From Corticium candelabrum (taxonomy: Eukaryota; Porifera; Homoscleromorpha; Homosclerophorida; Plakinidae): DNA of 64,000 nucleotides. Positions within the stretch are counted from its first letter, which is position 1. The number at the start of each line of letters is the position of its first letter. The DNA lies in NCBI RefSeq assembly GCF_963422355.1, contig NC_085088.1, positions 4,931,307 through 4,995,306 of the forward strand. Direction: 5' to 3'. Of the stretch, positions 1-12,209 are shown piece by piece. A model generated the notes under the pieces. That model made no database searches and was not told the DNA's origin. It saw only the letters and a program-made list of their open reading frames with translations. The position numbers were made by a program, and so were the translations under genes.

Positions 1-266
1 TTGCATGATTGCTTGCTAGTTTGCAGCAAATTAATAAGATACGTGAGTATTGAGCATGTTTTACAACAATTAACAAACAGCTATACGTGTTTCCAAAACA
101 ATGTGTTGACAGGAAGTTGTTGACTGAAAAACGAAATAGCAATATTTCATAACTATTACAAGGATTGCAAATGCACCCATATGTTAGGTTAATTAAGCAC
201 TGCCATGCACTATACACTGTATTATAGGAAATACCATCTGATGAGATGAAAGAATTATTGTAACAG

Positions 267-2388
267 TCAATCAAGACACGATTGTTCCTTGCTGTTTTTC
301 TCTTCATGAGACTTAGTCCCTAGTCCGAAATCAACGTGTGTGGAATCCTTATTCTCATTGACGTCAGAAGAATTCACGTTTGACTTACACGTTACAGAGT
401 CTCTACAAGTTGGACAAAAGCCAACTTTTACGATCAACTTCTTAAAGCAATCGCTGCAGTAAGGCTCAGATTGACAGCTGCCTTTTGCGCATTTCCAGAA
501 GACGTCGTCCTTCTCTTTGTAGTAAAGCATTTTGCATCCCGGCCTGTAACACTTAGATCCGTCTGCCAATGATTTCACATTGTGGACTCGTTCGAATATT
601 TCCTTCTTTTCAATTTCATGTTCAGTAAGTCGTTGCTGAAGAAATTCTGTCAGCACGCTATACGTTAGAATAGTAGCGTGAACTCGAAAGTCAACCAGCA
701 AAGGCGCTAACACCCTAAGGTACCATTTATCGTGAACCTCATAGTCCAAATGCTCTCTCTCTATGTCGACGACTAACGATCCCACAGTAGTGGCAAACAG
801 TAAAGATAACAAGAAGGAATTGAAGCTATGATGATGGTTTCCAAGTCGTAACAATTTCAAGGGATTGTGAACAAGAGCTGTCCAGAAGACAAACACAGAC
901 TGCAGAATGACTGCAAAAATTCCCATGATATCTGCTGCGAGATCGCCTCCGTCTTCTATTACAGCCAGTGCTATGTAAAAGACAAGAGAAAAAATAGTGA
1001 AAATGAAAAAAACCGGAATTTCTACGTTAGTTTGCTCCACCGTGTGCAAAAACCGTTGAACTCCTTTGCAATGAAATTTGCAAGAGTGACAGATGCCACA
1101 CGTTTCAAATCCACTACAACCTGATTTCTCACACTCTGCACGTCTTGCATTATTCGACTTGCTGTCTTCATCTGAATTTGCCGGTTTTATACAACGAAAT
1201 AATCGTTTTACACACTCCGCATTCAGAAGGCCATTAATGATGAACCATCCGTTGAATCCAATCAATAAGATATTTATGGCAATTTCCACGGCATATTTCT
1301 TTTGGCTTTCCTGTTTCTTTCCGGCATGACGTGCGAGTGCGTCATAAGCAACGAAAGGAACGACTATCAATAGAAAGGCTAGCACTGACCCGTAATAGCT
1401 TCGAATAGTGTTGCGATAAAAGCGGTCATTTTGTGCAGAGTAATAAAAGTCTGTTACCGTGGCTCCAGGCTCATTAAAAATTGTCAAAGTTTGTTTTCGG
1501 ACTTTTCGGTTGCTCATCATAAACTCAGTTATACCAACAGTATTTTCCTTAACTTCGTCATCAATGGGACTATTTGCATCTACTGACGTAGAACGAAGGA
1601 AGGGTTTGCCAGCCTTGTGATCTTCTGGAGCGTCATTTGAAAACACAGCAAAAGAAATATATAGACAACCTGACAAAATTCTGAAGAATACGGCTGCTGA
1701 TCCAAGTATTGGATCAAAGAATTCCCAAATCTGATAACCCACAATGGCTGAGTTATCGATTTCGTAACGACAAACCGCATCGGCAATGTTGTGTGTCCAC
1801 ATGATGAAGTTGTACATACCGATGAAAAACAAAACGATGCTGCGAATTGTGGTCTGTTTCCTTCCAAAGTATCTATCAACGACTACCTGACTCAGAATGA
1901 AAACACCTGTTGAGAAAGAAAATTGGTCAGTGCTATAACAAAGAGTTTATCTAAGACAAGCATTACAAACTTTGATATTCAGAAGATACTAACATGCAGT
2001 GTATACTAGCTAGAGCTGGTTTGTGGTATTTCTTTTTAGAGAGAGAATATTACGTGCTTAAAATATACATAAAATTAACAGATTAATTGAACCAGGGTGG
2101 TAGCTTACATGTTATACTTATATACACTTGGTCAGACAGACGGTTTGTGATCGTTGAACATCATTATGTATTTTGTATTGGTGTAAGTGGTAGTGATAAT
2201 TTATGAAATATATGGATTTCAACAAACACTCAAATACACAGTAAGACAAACAAACAGGCAGACAAGAAGACAAATGTATCATAATTTAGATTAAAATATA
2301 TGAGAGACAAGAAGGCAGACAGCCAGACAGAAAGACAGACATAAAGACAAACAAGCAGAAAGACAGACAGACAGGAAGACAGACAGAA

Positions 2389-2461
<73 letters not shown>

Positions 2462-2480
2462 CACAGACACACAGACAGAA

Positions 2481-2511
<31 letters not shown>

Positions 2512-2602
2512 TGTTTGTTTTTGATTTAGAGGAACTCTACTTAAAGACTAGCTTTTAAGCTCTTGGTGGAAATTTCTTTGGATTTAAATATATGTATTTG
2601 AA

Positions 2603-2644
<42 letters not shown>

Positions 2645-5600
2645 TCCACGGATGTTCATTCACGGGTGTTCATGTTGAACACCGTTCAAACATCTTTACT
2701 TCGTCTGCGTGGCTTCTTAAGCCTTTTCAATGGATTTGCAAGGCCAGAACGGTGTCCGTTTCAAGTTTATAAGTACGCGGGCTCTGTTCAGCGAGTTCTG
2801 GGTCACATCCGACTCGTTTACAACGCTTCTCATCTTTCGGTGGATTTTTGTAGACGCCTGCAATGAATCTCCATCAGTGTTCTTTTTTCTCGAAATGGTT
2901 TCTGAAGTTAGGTCAACATGCAACCTAATGTAGGAAGCGTTTTAGATCTCCAGCGGACTACCCAACAGTCAACGTCATGACGTCAACACCTCCGAGTGAC
3001 ACTTCCGCGAACCGCCCGACAACTTCCGATGCGCATTCTGAAAAAGCAACCTCCCATTTGATTACGATGAATTCAGCACCTTCACCAACGGTCATCTCTA
3101 CCGATCGTGAGCTCCATGCAAGCATGGCTCTATATTGAATCACTCTCTATTGAAGAGATTCTCAAGTCTACACCAGTGTCATCTGCTCGGAAAATAAAGC
3201 CTAGCGTTCTTTCCTGCTTTCAAGACTGCTGCAGTCTTGCTTTAGAAAGAATTAGAGATGATCCTAGCAACGTACTGGCATGGAATCTTTCTCTCTGATT
3301 GCCCGGGCCTTATGGTCCTGAGGAACAAATTACTCGATCGCCAGAGGAGGAAAGAAAGGCTTACAAGATATTAGAGCTATCTACCACACATTTCTAGATT
3401 GGCAATGGGACGAGCTTCTCCATGTCGATAAGCCAAGTCAAACGGCAAAGGTTAAACGTCAAGACACACGAATATCTGCAGCCCTACAGCTTTTCAGGTG
3501 TGGAGAGTTATCTCGTGCTGCGCGTGTTCTCACCAGGGCAGAATTAGCTCTTCCTACTCAAGAGACTGCAAGGAAACTGAGGTCAAACATCTTCCAGCTA
3601 CAACCAAACCTAATCTGGACTTACGTAATACATCTCATCCAACAGTGTTGTCAAAACAGCCGCTGTTCAAAGTTATTCGAGAGTCTCCTCGATGATCTGG
3701 TGTTGAATCCTCAGGATGGCGGTTTGAGCATTTCAAAGTCTTGATTGAAAACGAAACTTCAGCAGATCTTCTGTATTTTGCATGCTCGGTCATTGCTGGG
3801 GGATCTCTTCCTCATCCCATGTCTGAGTTACTGGCATCAACTAGGCTAATCGCATTGTCCAAACAATACGAAGATATTCGGCCAATGGCCATTGGAGAGT
3901 GTCTCAGACGGATTTAAGCCCGAGTCATCTGATTGCAGAAAAGCAAAGGTTTTCACAGCTATTTCTATCCTATTCAGCATGGGTATCGATGGAATGTGGC
4001 TCAGAGATGCTTTTTCATCATGTTGCGCTATCTCTGGACTCACAGCTTGATTGGGCAATTATAAAAATGGATGCCAAGAACGTATTCAACTCCATTGATA
4101 GACCTCACCTTTTGCAAAAAGTGTCATCTACATTTCCTGACATTTAATCTTATGTTATACAAATTTATGGTCAGGCTGGTCGTCTAGTGTTTACAACTGC
4201 CAATTCTCAAATAATTATTTCCTCAAAAGTTGGTGTTTATCAGGGTGATCCTCTGGGGCCCGCACTTTTTTCTTTGGCAATTTATCTGTTTTGAGCAAAC
4301 TGCAGTCTTCAGATTCAGATGTCACTGTACTTGCATATCTTGAAGACATCTTCTTGTTGGGTCCACCTAGAAAGTTAATCTCTTTCTTCAACAACCTGAA
4401 GCAGTCTTTGACTGGAATTGGCCTAACAATAGCAAAAACAACAAATGCCAATTTTACTGCAAAGATACTGTCACATCGGCACAAATCCCATAGTCGTTAG
4501 GCATTCCTATCAAGTCAAATGGTACCATGATTCCGGAATACCATTTAATCAGATCGATTTTTAGCTTTCATCGTGCAACAACTTTGCTCAGACAAGATCT
4601 TTCTTTTGCAATCGGCTGGAAGAGCTTGAGGATGTTCAGTGTGCCACCCTGCTTCTCAGGTCTTGTCTTTTTACCTAGGCTTAATCATTTGGCTCGGATG
4701 ATTGCTCCATATATTCTCAAATCTGCGGCTACTGCACATGACTCTCAAACCAGACTCTGTTTCTCTCACTTGATAGAATTTGACTCTTTATCTGATGCGA
4801 CGTGAAGGAGGTAAGCATGCCTTACAATCAGGCTTGATGGATTTGGCAGGATTTCTACTGCTTGTTCCCCAGCCAATGCTTTCATTGCCTCTTTGTTTCA
4901 CTCGGTGCTGGAGCTACCGAGACCCTTCCCTCATTTAAAAGACGTTTGCCAGACTCTAATCACTCATTGTTCTGGCTCTCTTGGTGATGCTCTTACAAAG
5001 GCACTTCCTCCTGGCAAAAGCTTGTTGGATTTCCTATCTGGTAGAAACAAAATTCAACAGTAGCTCAACCGCAGACAAGCTGCACTCGAGCTAGACACTA
5101 TGATGGAAGAGGCCTCTACTAGTCGCGACTCAGCTAGGCTTCAATCTTTGAGGGAAAGGTGGCCGATGCTTAGATCAGTGCAATGCCCATCTCTCCGAGT
5201 CTCGCACTTAACTCCGGTGAATACCGCTAGGCGAGTTCCTTGAGGTTTGGTCTTCTCATTTCCCTTATTGGGCGAAGAATTGCAGTTGCGGATCGAACAT
5301 TGACGACCGTCGATACCATCTAATAACCTGCAAGCTGGGCGGACGCCCTGTTTGTCTCATGAATCAATTGCGTCTTTATGGTCAAATTATCTGAGAACTC
5401 TACACATACACCACTGTAGAGAGCCACGCCATTGCTATACAAACACCGAGGATATACCGGACATTGTTGTTTTTGCCACACAGTCGGGATCTACCATCGA
5501 CTTAGAGATATCCCTCGCCGATCCCTGGAGCTCTGAAACCTTTCCTAACTCCACATACACCAATGGGGCAGCGTCTCTAAAGTGTAAAGAAAAAGTGGAA

Positions 5601-6503
5601 GAAGTACAACTCAGAGAAGAGACCGGGACAACGCCTCTGTGAGACTGATACCCCTTGTCTTCGAGCACTTGGAAGATGGGGAGTAGAAAGGTTTCAATAT
5701 CTGCAACTTCTATCTCGCAGTTCAGTCAATGAAAAAAGCAAACATAGTGCCCCAGAATTCTTGGATTTTTGGAGGAAGCTATTTGCCGTCCAACTCTAAA
5801 AATGCAATAGCAAGGCCCTTACAAAGAAGTTCTCATCTCTCCTCAACGAATACAGCTGCAGGAAAATAAACATTTAGAGACAAAGACAGGGACCATAGGT
5901 CCCTTTCGCCTAGTCATGATGTGTATGTGTATTTAGTGCGTATATAGTGTTTATTGTAGTTTTAACCAGTTTTCATGTATGCATTGGATGTAATGGACAC
6001 ATAGATTAGCTATTGCTTTGGTACTATAGTTCATTTATGAAAAATATATGTATTGATCGACAGACAGTCAGACAGACCGACGGACAGACAGACAGACAGA
6101 TCAAAAAGTACGACCAATAGCTCTTGCCTAAAGGTTTTCGACCAATATTTGCGCCTATAGTTTTGGAAAATTTTGGCTGTTGGAGAGATAAAGCTGAAGA
6201 ATATTTGAAGAAAGTATCACAGCTATCAAGAGACGAAGATGGAAAGTCAAAGGCATCAAACTTCAAGACATAACGGAGATCTGTGTTTTATGTGTGTCTA
6301 CAGTATAACAATCAAATGCTAGAGTGATTGACAGAAAAATAAAGAAGATTGTTTTAAGAGACAGCCACATAAACATAAATAGTTGTAGGTGGAACCAAGT
6401 CCTATTGGCTTGGGTAGTATTTAGTTGCTTTGCTTAGATGGTGTATAATAGTTCAATGTTTGAAAATATATGTATTGACAGACAGACAGACAGACAGACA
6501 GGC

Positions 6504-6595
<92 letters not shown>

Positions 6596-7298
6596 GGACA
6601 GACACACATACAACACATACAGACATAAAGCAATTACAGCCAGGAGCAAATACAAAGAACTACGAACACACATTTTCAGAACTACAACTATTACGCCATT
6701 TATAGTTTGAAACTGCTATTTGCCTTCAGTACATGCAATATTTATCGATACTAGAATATAACTTGCCTTGCATTGATACGTCAAATACCAACATGACAAT
6801 GTAGAATATCTCTGCGCCGTTCTCAGGCCGGCAGTCTGCCACCTTGGCCATGTTGATGGCTTGGTGCACTATGATGACTGCCATGCAGACGTAAATGATC
6901 CAGCCGATTCGACCATACTCACTTTGATGATGACTAAAACTCCTGCTTTCTTTATTGTTGTTGTTTTTGTTATTGGGTTGACTAGAGATGAACACAATAT
7001 TGGCAACAGCCGTGATACAACTCAGTAAGCCAAGCAGAATCCATGCAGGTTGGCTTCGTTCGATCGATGTGAAGAGGTGGCCGGGAAGTTTTCCAGGTGG
7101 AATGGGTCTCAAGCTGCTGTTTTCTACCCTGCAACTCACGCGGTCTCCTTCGTGTGCTAGTGGCCCAATCGAGTCGTGGAACTCTCTCTTAGAACAATAG
7201 TCCCAGTATCTGTTGTAGTCAAAAAGAGTCACAAGAACTGCAAATACCAACGGTAGACCTGCTAGACGAACAGCAGATCTGACAATGGAGACAATCAT
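267..7298 (-). CDS. Otopetrin-like multi-pass membrane protein with cysteine-rich, RING-like C-terminus
   Basis: Two exons: 7298-6767 and 1906-267. They join in frame (532 + 1640 nt, 723 aa) across a 4860-nt intron with a GC donor (AG|GCAAGT) and an AG acceptor. About 12 hydrophobic segments are visible, 6 before and 6 after a hydrophilic stretch near residues 255-330, which matches the 6+6 topology of otopetrin proton channels. The last segment contains LAPLLVDFRVHATIL, resembling the conserved end of otopetrins (typically FYRxHS). Two features are not typical of the family: a cysteine cluster in a loop (CEKSGCSGFETCGICHSCKF) and a C-terminal module, roughly residues 629-685, with eight cysteines in C-x4-C, C-x4-C, C-x2-C, C-x2-C pairs, like a zinc-binding RING variant. 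The likely role is proton conduction at a membrane; that is inference from topology. The family call is moderate; the two-exon structure is strong. The start is the first ATG of an uninterrupted frame. Confidence 0.7.
2320..2512. repeat. (GACA)n microsatellite, imperfect
   Basis: GACA/GACAGAAA units, uninterrupted around 2392-2460. Apparent CLSVCLSV proteins on the minus strand are readings of this repeat. A second short tract lies at 2604-2645. It sits in the otopetrin-like intron. Confidence 0.95.
2950..6115 (+). mobile_element. Degenerate non-LTR retrotransposon (LINE) with (GACA)n tail, in the otopetrin-like intron
   Basis: Stops and frameshifts break the coding region, but reverse-transcriptase landmarks are clear. 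RPMAIGECLRR lies near 3880-3912, KMDAKNVFNSIDR near 4065-4103 (catalytic Asp block), YQGDPLGPALFSLAI near 4240-4285 and YLEDI near 4336-4350, where the usual [FY]xDD box reads LEDI. Upstream, RAARVLTRAELALP near 3520-3560 resembles the linker before the RT in this kind of element. Downstream, IDLEISLADPW near 5488-5525 and LVFEHLGRWGVERF near 5650-5690 look like the C-terminal region of LINEs that carry a restriction-like endonuclease. The 3' end reads TTCATTTATGAAAAATATAT and then a short GACA tract. It is oriented opposite to the host gene. The 5' boundary is uncertain. Confidence 0.75.
6478..6600. repeat. (GACA)n microsatellite, about 30 units
   Basis: Nearly pure GACA tract with single C>G changes. 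It is preceded by TTTGAAAATATATGTATTGA, almost the same 20 bases that precede the GACA tails at 6058 and 10072. The tract is therefore probably the tail of another LINE copy, extremely truncated. Confidence 0.95.
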
Positions 7299-9530
7299 TG
7301 AATTGACTTGAGAGAACGGATCGGGCGATCGAGCCTTGCTAGAGTAGAATGTATATACAACTAGGCTCTCGTCTGTTTCTTTGTCCTAGGAAGGTGGCAA
7401 TTGAGTGTCACGCGTGCGTACTACTAACACTTCTACTGGACCGCCGTGTAAAGCAAAAATTGTCGACAGAAATACTCAACAACGGCACATTCGTTATGCA
7501 GCCGCTTTAGACGTGTTTAAGCTAGCGACGCCAGTACAACACGTGAGATAGCCTGCCGGTGCTGGCGTCCTACATCTACAGAGAATCGAGCACGATAACG
7601 CAAGAGCGGCTGCTACGAGGCTATCGTGAGAGATATACCGTCGATGTGGCCAGTCATTGTATGTGGATGGTGGTATACTGGCTGAAGGAACGTTCGAGTA
7701 CACCAGATGACCACCAATTCCACATCACGCTTGAAACGTCCTATAGCTAACTATATTTGGTCAGAGAATGATTAACATGCTGCATGCATTCTCATCGGAA
7801 ATATGCTGGTGCCGTTGGTTGGACAAGTTGATTATAGATTTAGTCAAATGCTCAAGACATTGTCTGACACATGCAGTGGGCGCAAAGAAGCTGTAACTCT
7901 ATCAGTGTTTCACTCACGTGTGAATAATTATTGCGTGACTTTTGCATTGCCAATAATTGTAAGCAGAATGAGATTAAATTTAGTTCGTACTTTAATAATA
8001 TTTCTTGCATATACGGAAAGCACCGTAAAAGCGCAGTTCTTAGTATAAACATCTAAGAGATTTCGATAAACAAATAAAATTTAAAATTTAAAAATAAACA
8101 AATCGCACAGTATTTAATTAATTAACATAAAATGACAAAAGAATCTATTCTATTTATTTGCTTTGCTATGTTTCCTTGGTACCAAAGTTAGTGCACAATT
8201 TTATAACATTTTAGCAGTTGAAATGCTATTTTGTCACCCTTTAATTGCCTGGTCCTCTGTTTTAGATTGTGCAGCTAGACGACATCGCAGGTTGAGTGTA
8301 AACGACTTGAGCGTCAGGTAACTCAATGATATAATGACGGAGAAATGTGTTGCAGCTGAATGTTTGAGCAACATATATAGAGAGCGATAGGTAAAGGCGG
8401 TAGAGACGACTCTAGCTTACTAGAGTGAGCGTTCACGGTATGTAGCGACCAGCTTTCTTTAAAATTAATTAACACTTTAACACTCTTGTATTTAGAACAG
8501 TTGTCACCGACTGTATATTGCTGGACACTATCACTGTAATAGTACACCAGACTATAACGATGTGCTTTATATTTTTGCTTTATGAATAAAATTTAAAATA
8601 AGTGACGATGGTCCAGTGGCTGCTAAATGATGTCCAGTAGCTAAACAAACGTCGAAAACATTTGCTATAGTGACAAAATGTAACAAACAGATTAGTCACA
8701 AACTGCCTACAAAAACAAAACGAGTAATAATGAATAACCAAATACAAAATACGATAAAAACAAATGCCAATTAGCTAAACGCCAAAATGAAAATATTGTA
8801 TATATATATATAGAAATGAGCCAACATGCATACAACAGGCAAGCTTGGGTTTTTGTTCATATCAAATAGTTGATATTTTGTCGCTTTTATTCTCTTCTAG
8901 TTGCTTACCGTCGAGTTTGATGACGACAGTAGATCCGTCTCTTCCTGCTGGATTTCCTGCGGATTAGCGTGTGTCTAATATTCATTGCGATTTGTTTCAT
9001 TTTTATGAGATGTCGATAGTTGATTCAATGGGGTTGTCGACCTTAACTAGACTTACTTAAAAATTTGTTGAACAAGCTTCTTTCGATTGCCATTACTGAA
9101 TAGCGTAGTAGACGTCTCAAATAAGTGATGGTCATGCGCACCTGACCATGCACGACTACTCGACACTGGTTTTATGATACTGAAATGATGATGTGTATTG
9201 TCAAAGAGATTAACGTCGTCGATCGTCAACATACTACTCTGAGATTAAGCGGATTGTCACTGTGTAGTGACTTAAAATTGTAGCTCTGATTGAACGGAGT
9301 GACACGCCCAAAAATGTTTGGGGCTATAGCCTCCGTCATCTCCTCCCTTCCTGACGCAACGCCGGTGCGCCAAGCGACCCATTCTCACTCTTGCGCCTAT
9401 GAAGAGCTCGGGAAAAGCTTAGATTCAACGATAAAGCGACTGTATACATGTGTTGTCAATCCTCCATCTGCAGGAGTCAAATGCAACAAGATTAGTAAAG
9501 CAGAACTTTCATAAACGTTAATATAAATTA
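7299..9530. other. Non-coding spacer upstream of the otopetrin-like gene
   Basis: No exon-like reading frame with homology that I recognise on either strand. The first few hundred bases presumably hold the promoter of the minus-strand gene starting at 7298. The short open frames here have no supporting features. The stretch 8040-8130 and 8560-8830 is AT-rich. Confidence 0.6.
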
Positions 9531-9537
9531 CGGTTGT

Positions 9538-9620
9538 GGTCACGTGCACTGGATTTATCTAGGTGGATTTATAATTATTGGTCACGTGCACTGGATTTAT
9601 CTAGGTGGATTTATAATTAT
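9538..9620. repeat. 42-bp tandem duplication containing CACGTG
   Basis: Two near-perfect head-to-tail copies (9538-9579, 9580-9620) beginning GGTCACGTGCACTGGATTTA. Each contains an E-box core CACGTG. It lies just upstream of the LINE fragment at 9650. Confidence 0.9.
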
Positions 9621-9639
9621 GCCGTTCACTGTACATATA

Positions 9640-10072
9640 TTCTTTGACAGAGAGACAGATTGCCAAAGAGACATACCCTAGAGGTATGTCAGTTCAAGTA
9701 GTCCCATTGGTTATGGAGCACTTCGGTCGATGAGGAAAGCAAGCTCAAGCCTACCTAGATCAACTGTCAAAGAGATCCAGAGATAAATGTTGAAAACGGA
9801 CAGGGCAAAATTTAAAGACTACTGGAGAAAGAGAATGACCATCCAGCTTCAGAAAAGCAATGCAAGAGTGTTCCTGCGGAAGACATCCAGCTTGGTACAG
9901 GCATTCCCTAGCAACATCTCTAACTTATAAGCTAGATTTTGTTGAACAGGGACATCTATGTCCCTTAACTTTAGTTAATATTCGTGTTCTTAACAGTTGG
10001 ACAATCGGAACTGTACTTAGCATTTGCTTGCTATTGTATCTAACTTCATTTATGAAAATATACTACCATTGA
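9640..10072 (+). mobile_element. 5'-truncated LINE 3' end, same family as 2950-6115
   Basis: In two frames this reads PLVMEHFGR and KQAQAYLDQLSKRS, matching PLVFEHLGRWG and FQYLQLLSRSS in the copy at about 5650-5720. It is followed by KFKDYWRKRMTIQLQKSNA, matching EFLDFWRKLFAVQL there. It ends TTCATTTATGAAAATATACT and then a GACA tract, as in the first copy. It has internal stops and is inactive. Confidence 0.75.
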
Positions 10073-10091
10073 CAGACAGATAGACAGACAA

Positions 10092-10180
<89 letters not shown>

Positions 10181-10240
10181 AACACAGAAACACAAGCAGG
10201 CAAGATCAGACTAACAGACAGACAACTAGGCAGGAAGGCA
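10070..10240. repeat. (GACA)n tail of LINE fragment
   Basis: GACA units from 10072 to about 10180, degenerating into mixed GACA/GGCA/CATA repeats up to about 10290. Confidence 0.95.
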
Positions 10241-10299
10241 GGCATGTATACATACATACATACATACTAATACATACAGACAGACAAACAGTTAACAAA

Positions 10300-10935
10300 T
10301 AACAGTTGCTTTATTACAATGTGCTCTGAAGTATACATTAGTAAAGTGTAACAGACGCAACATAGCCAGTGGAGATACATAGACATCTAGTTATCTAGTG
10401 AGCCAAAATCTATTGTTGAAAAGTGACTTTTCAAGATCTTGAATTCTCCGCTTTCTTTCTTCGTTTACACCATGTTTAGGTCAAATTCACGCTTAGTCAC
10501 ACCATGTTCACTTTATGAATTTTCAAGTAGCTTTAGTAAATCTAGATAAACCAATTCAATCGCTTTTATATAGACAACAAATATCGTTCTATTAATTAAA
10601 AGATTTAGATCATTAATTATAATTAGTGAAAAGAAGTTTTTGAGCGCTTTTAGAAATATGATTTTATCATGCGTCACATGCATACTGTATGAATGTATAC
10701 AAATACAAAGAATTTAATTATAGAAAAAACGTTGCGCACAACGGAAAAATTGGCTTTGTAGTTCAACCCGTAATAAAGTTATCAAACCTTCTTCTGCCAA
10801 CTAAATTTTTAGTACTTTCAACTTCCTGTTAGCTCAACATATAGAAACAGACTTAACTTAAAAGTTAGTGCTTTCAACTTTCGGTTCATTTTCTACCTAG
10901 CCTCTCTAAACATTTCTGCAACTTCTGATATACTG
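10300..10935. other. AT-rich non-coding stretch
   Basis: No coding signal, RNA gene or inverted repeat seen on either strand. Confidence 0.5.
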
Positions 10936-10936
10936 C

Positions 10937-10939
<3 letters not shown>

Positions 10940-11009
<70 letters not shown>
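10940..11009. repeat. (TA)n microsatellite
   Basis: About 35 uninterrupted TA units. A shorter (TA)n lies at 11489-11515. Confidence 0.97.
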
Positions 11010-11012
<3 letters not shown>

Positions 11013-11124
11013 CATATATGTATTTATAGCCAACATGAAGTAATAAATTTAATTAATATTGCTGAAGCCACGTCATTTTGATAATATTATAGAAAAAACT
11101 TTTCATTCTTTGCAGATCTGTAGG

Positions 11125-11200
11125 TCATTCATTAGTCATCAGACTTTCTCGCCGGAAGTATGATGGCGGGTAAGGTCTGGCTACGCGAGACTAGATCAGA
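11125..11200. mobile_element. Solo end of a MITE (TAGTCTCGCGTAGCCAGACC family)
   Basis: Contains CTTTCTCGCCGGAAGTATGA and GGTCTGGCTACGCGAGACTA. These are the terminal sequences shared by the complete elements at 29404, 46990 and 53940. I see no opposite end nearby. Confidence 0.55.
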
Positions 11201-11488
11201 CATGGCGGGCAAGCGCCCAATAATTATATAGTGTGTTTAGTAACTTTGTCAGTCTTTGACCAGGTGTTTCAAGACTACGTATACATCGATAGTCGGCTGC
11301 TCATCGCCTTCCTCTACTAGCATGTAGTGTACAGCTGCGCAGACACAGGATTCGAAGCTAGAGATACATCATTAATTAATTAAACATGTATTTCAAAACT
11401 TGCACATAGAAACTACAAGATTTCTCAAATTCTAAATGTCACTTTCTGTAAACTACACATGCAGCTAACGTGTTCTCTAGTATAACCG

Positions 11489-11521
<33 letters not shown>

Positions 11522-11559
11522 ATTCTGCAACTTTTACTAATTCGGATCTAGGGCCTATT

Positions 11560-12208
11560 AATACGTCAAGTGATAACATCATAATGTAGAAATTTCTGCG
11601 ATGTTTTCGGGACGACATTCGATTAATTTCGCCAAATTGATTGCTTGGTAGATTACGATGAGTGCTGTGCACACGTAAATAATCCAACTGATTCGACTTT
11701 GTTCATTTGGATGACGACTAAACGATCTGACTTTGTCTGAGTCTTTAGACTGAGTATATTGTCAACGAGCAAAAAATTAACGACAGTCGTCACAGAACTT
11801 AGTAACTACCAGAGTGTACATAGTGAAAATCTGTCCAGGAAGTCACCCGGTCCTACACTTTCATTTTGTATTCTACAACTGAGGCGATGCCTGTCGGGCC
11901 CGTCGTATGGCGGTCCGACAGAATCGTTGAAATGTCGTTCGGCACAGTAGCCATGGTAACGGTTGGCATAAAAAATAGGCAGTATGTAGAATGTAGATGC
12001 CACCAGCTACGATAACGGCTAGGACGAGGACAATCGTGTGTTTGTCATGAAACCAATCCGATATTTGCTTTTGGTAATAATGTATTCGCTTGAGTTCTTC
12101 ATCAGCCCTTTGCGGATTGTTGTTGCCGTGTATTGTTTCATCTCCGCTTTCACCCATCTGACGACGTTCTAGCTGGTACGTAGACACACCGACGCTCACG
12201 CTGTACAA
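11560..12208 (-). pseudogene. Frameshifted paralogue of the otopetrin-like first exon
   Basis: Read on the minus strand in three successive frames, this region parallels the exon at 7298-6767. NRYHGYCAERHFNDSVGP corresponds to NRYWDYCSKREFHDSIGP. SRISWIIYVCTALIVIYQ corresponds to GRIGWIIYVCMAVIIVHQ. LAKLIECRPENIAEI corresponds to MAKVADCRPENGAEI, then FYIMMLSLDV (after one frameshift) to FYIVMLVFDV. At least two frame changes and an in-frame TGA interrupt it. No second exon was found downstream. A TM-like segment (TIVLVLAVIVAGG) is preceded by an N-terminal extension absent from the intact gene. It is most simply a decayed duplicate; a misassembled live paralogue is less likely. Confidence 0.8.
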
Positions 12209-12209
12209 C

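Noticed and set aside
6421..6710. CLSVCLSV and DRQTDRQT open frames (also 2230-2512, 10063-10257, 38492-38772)
   Set aside because: They are readings of GACA/CTGT tandem repeats.
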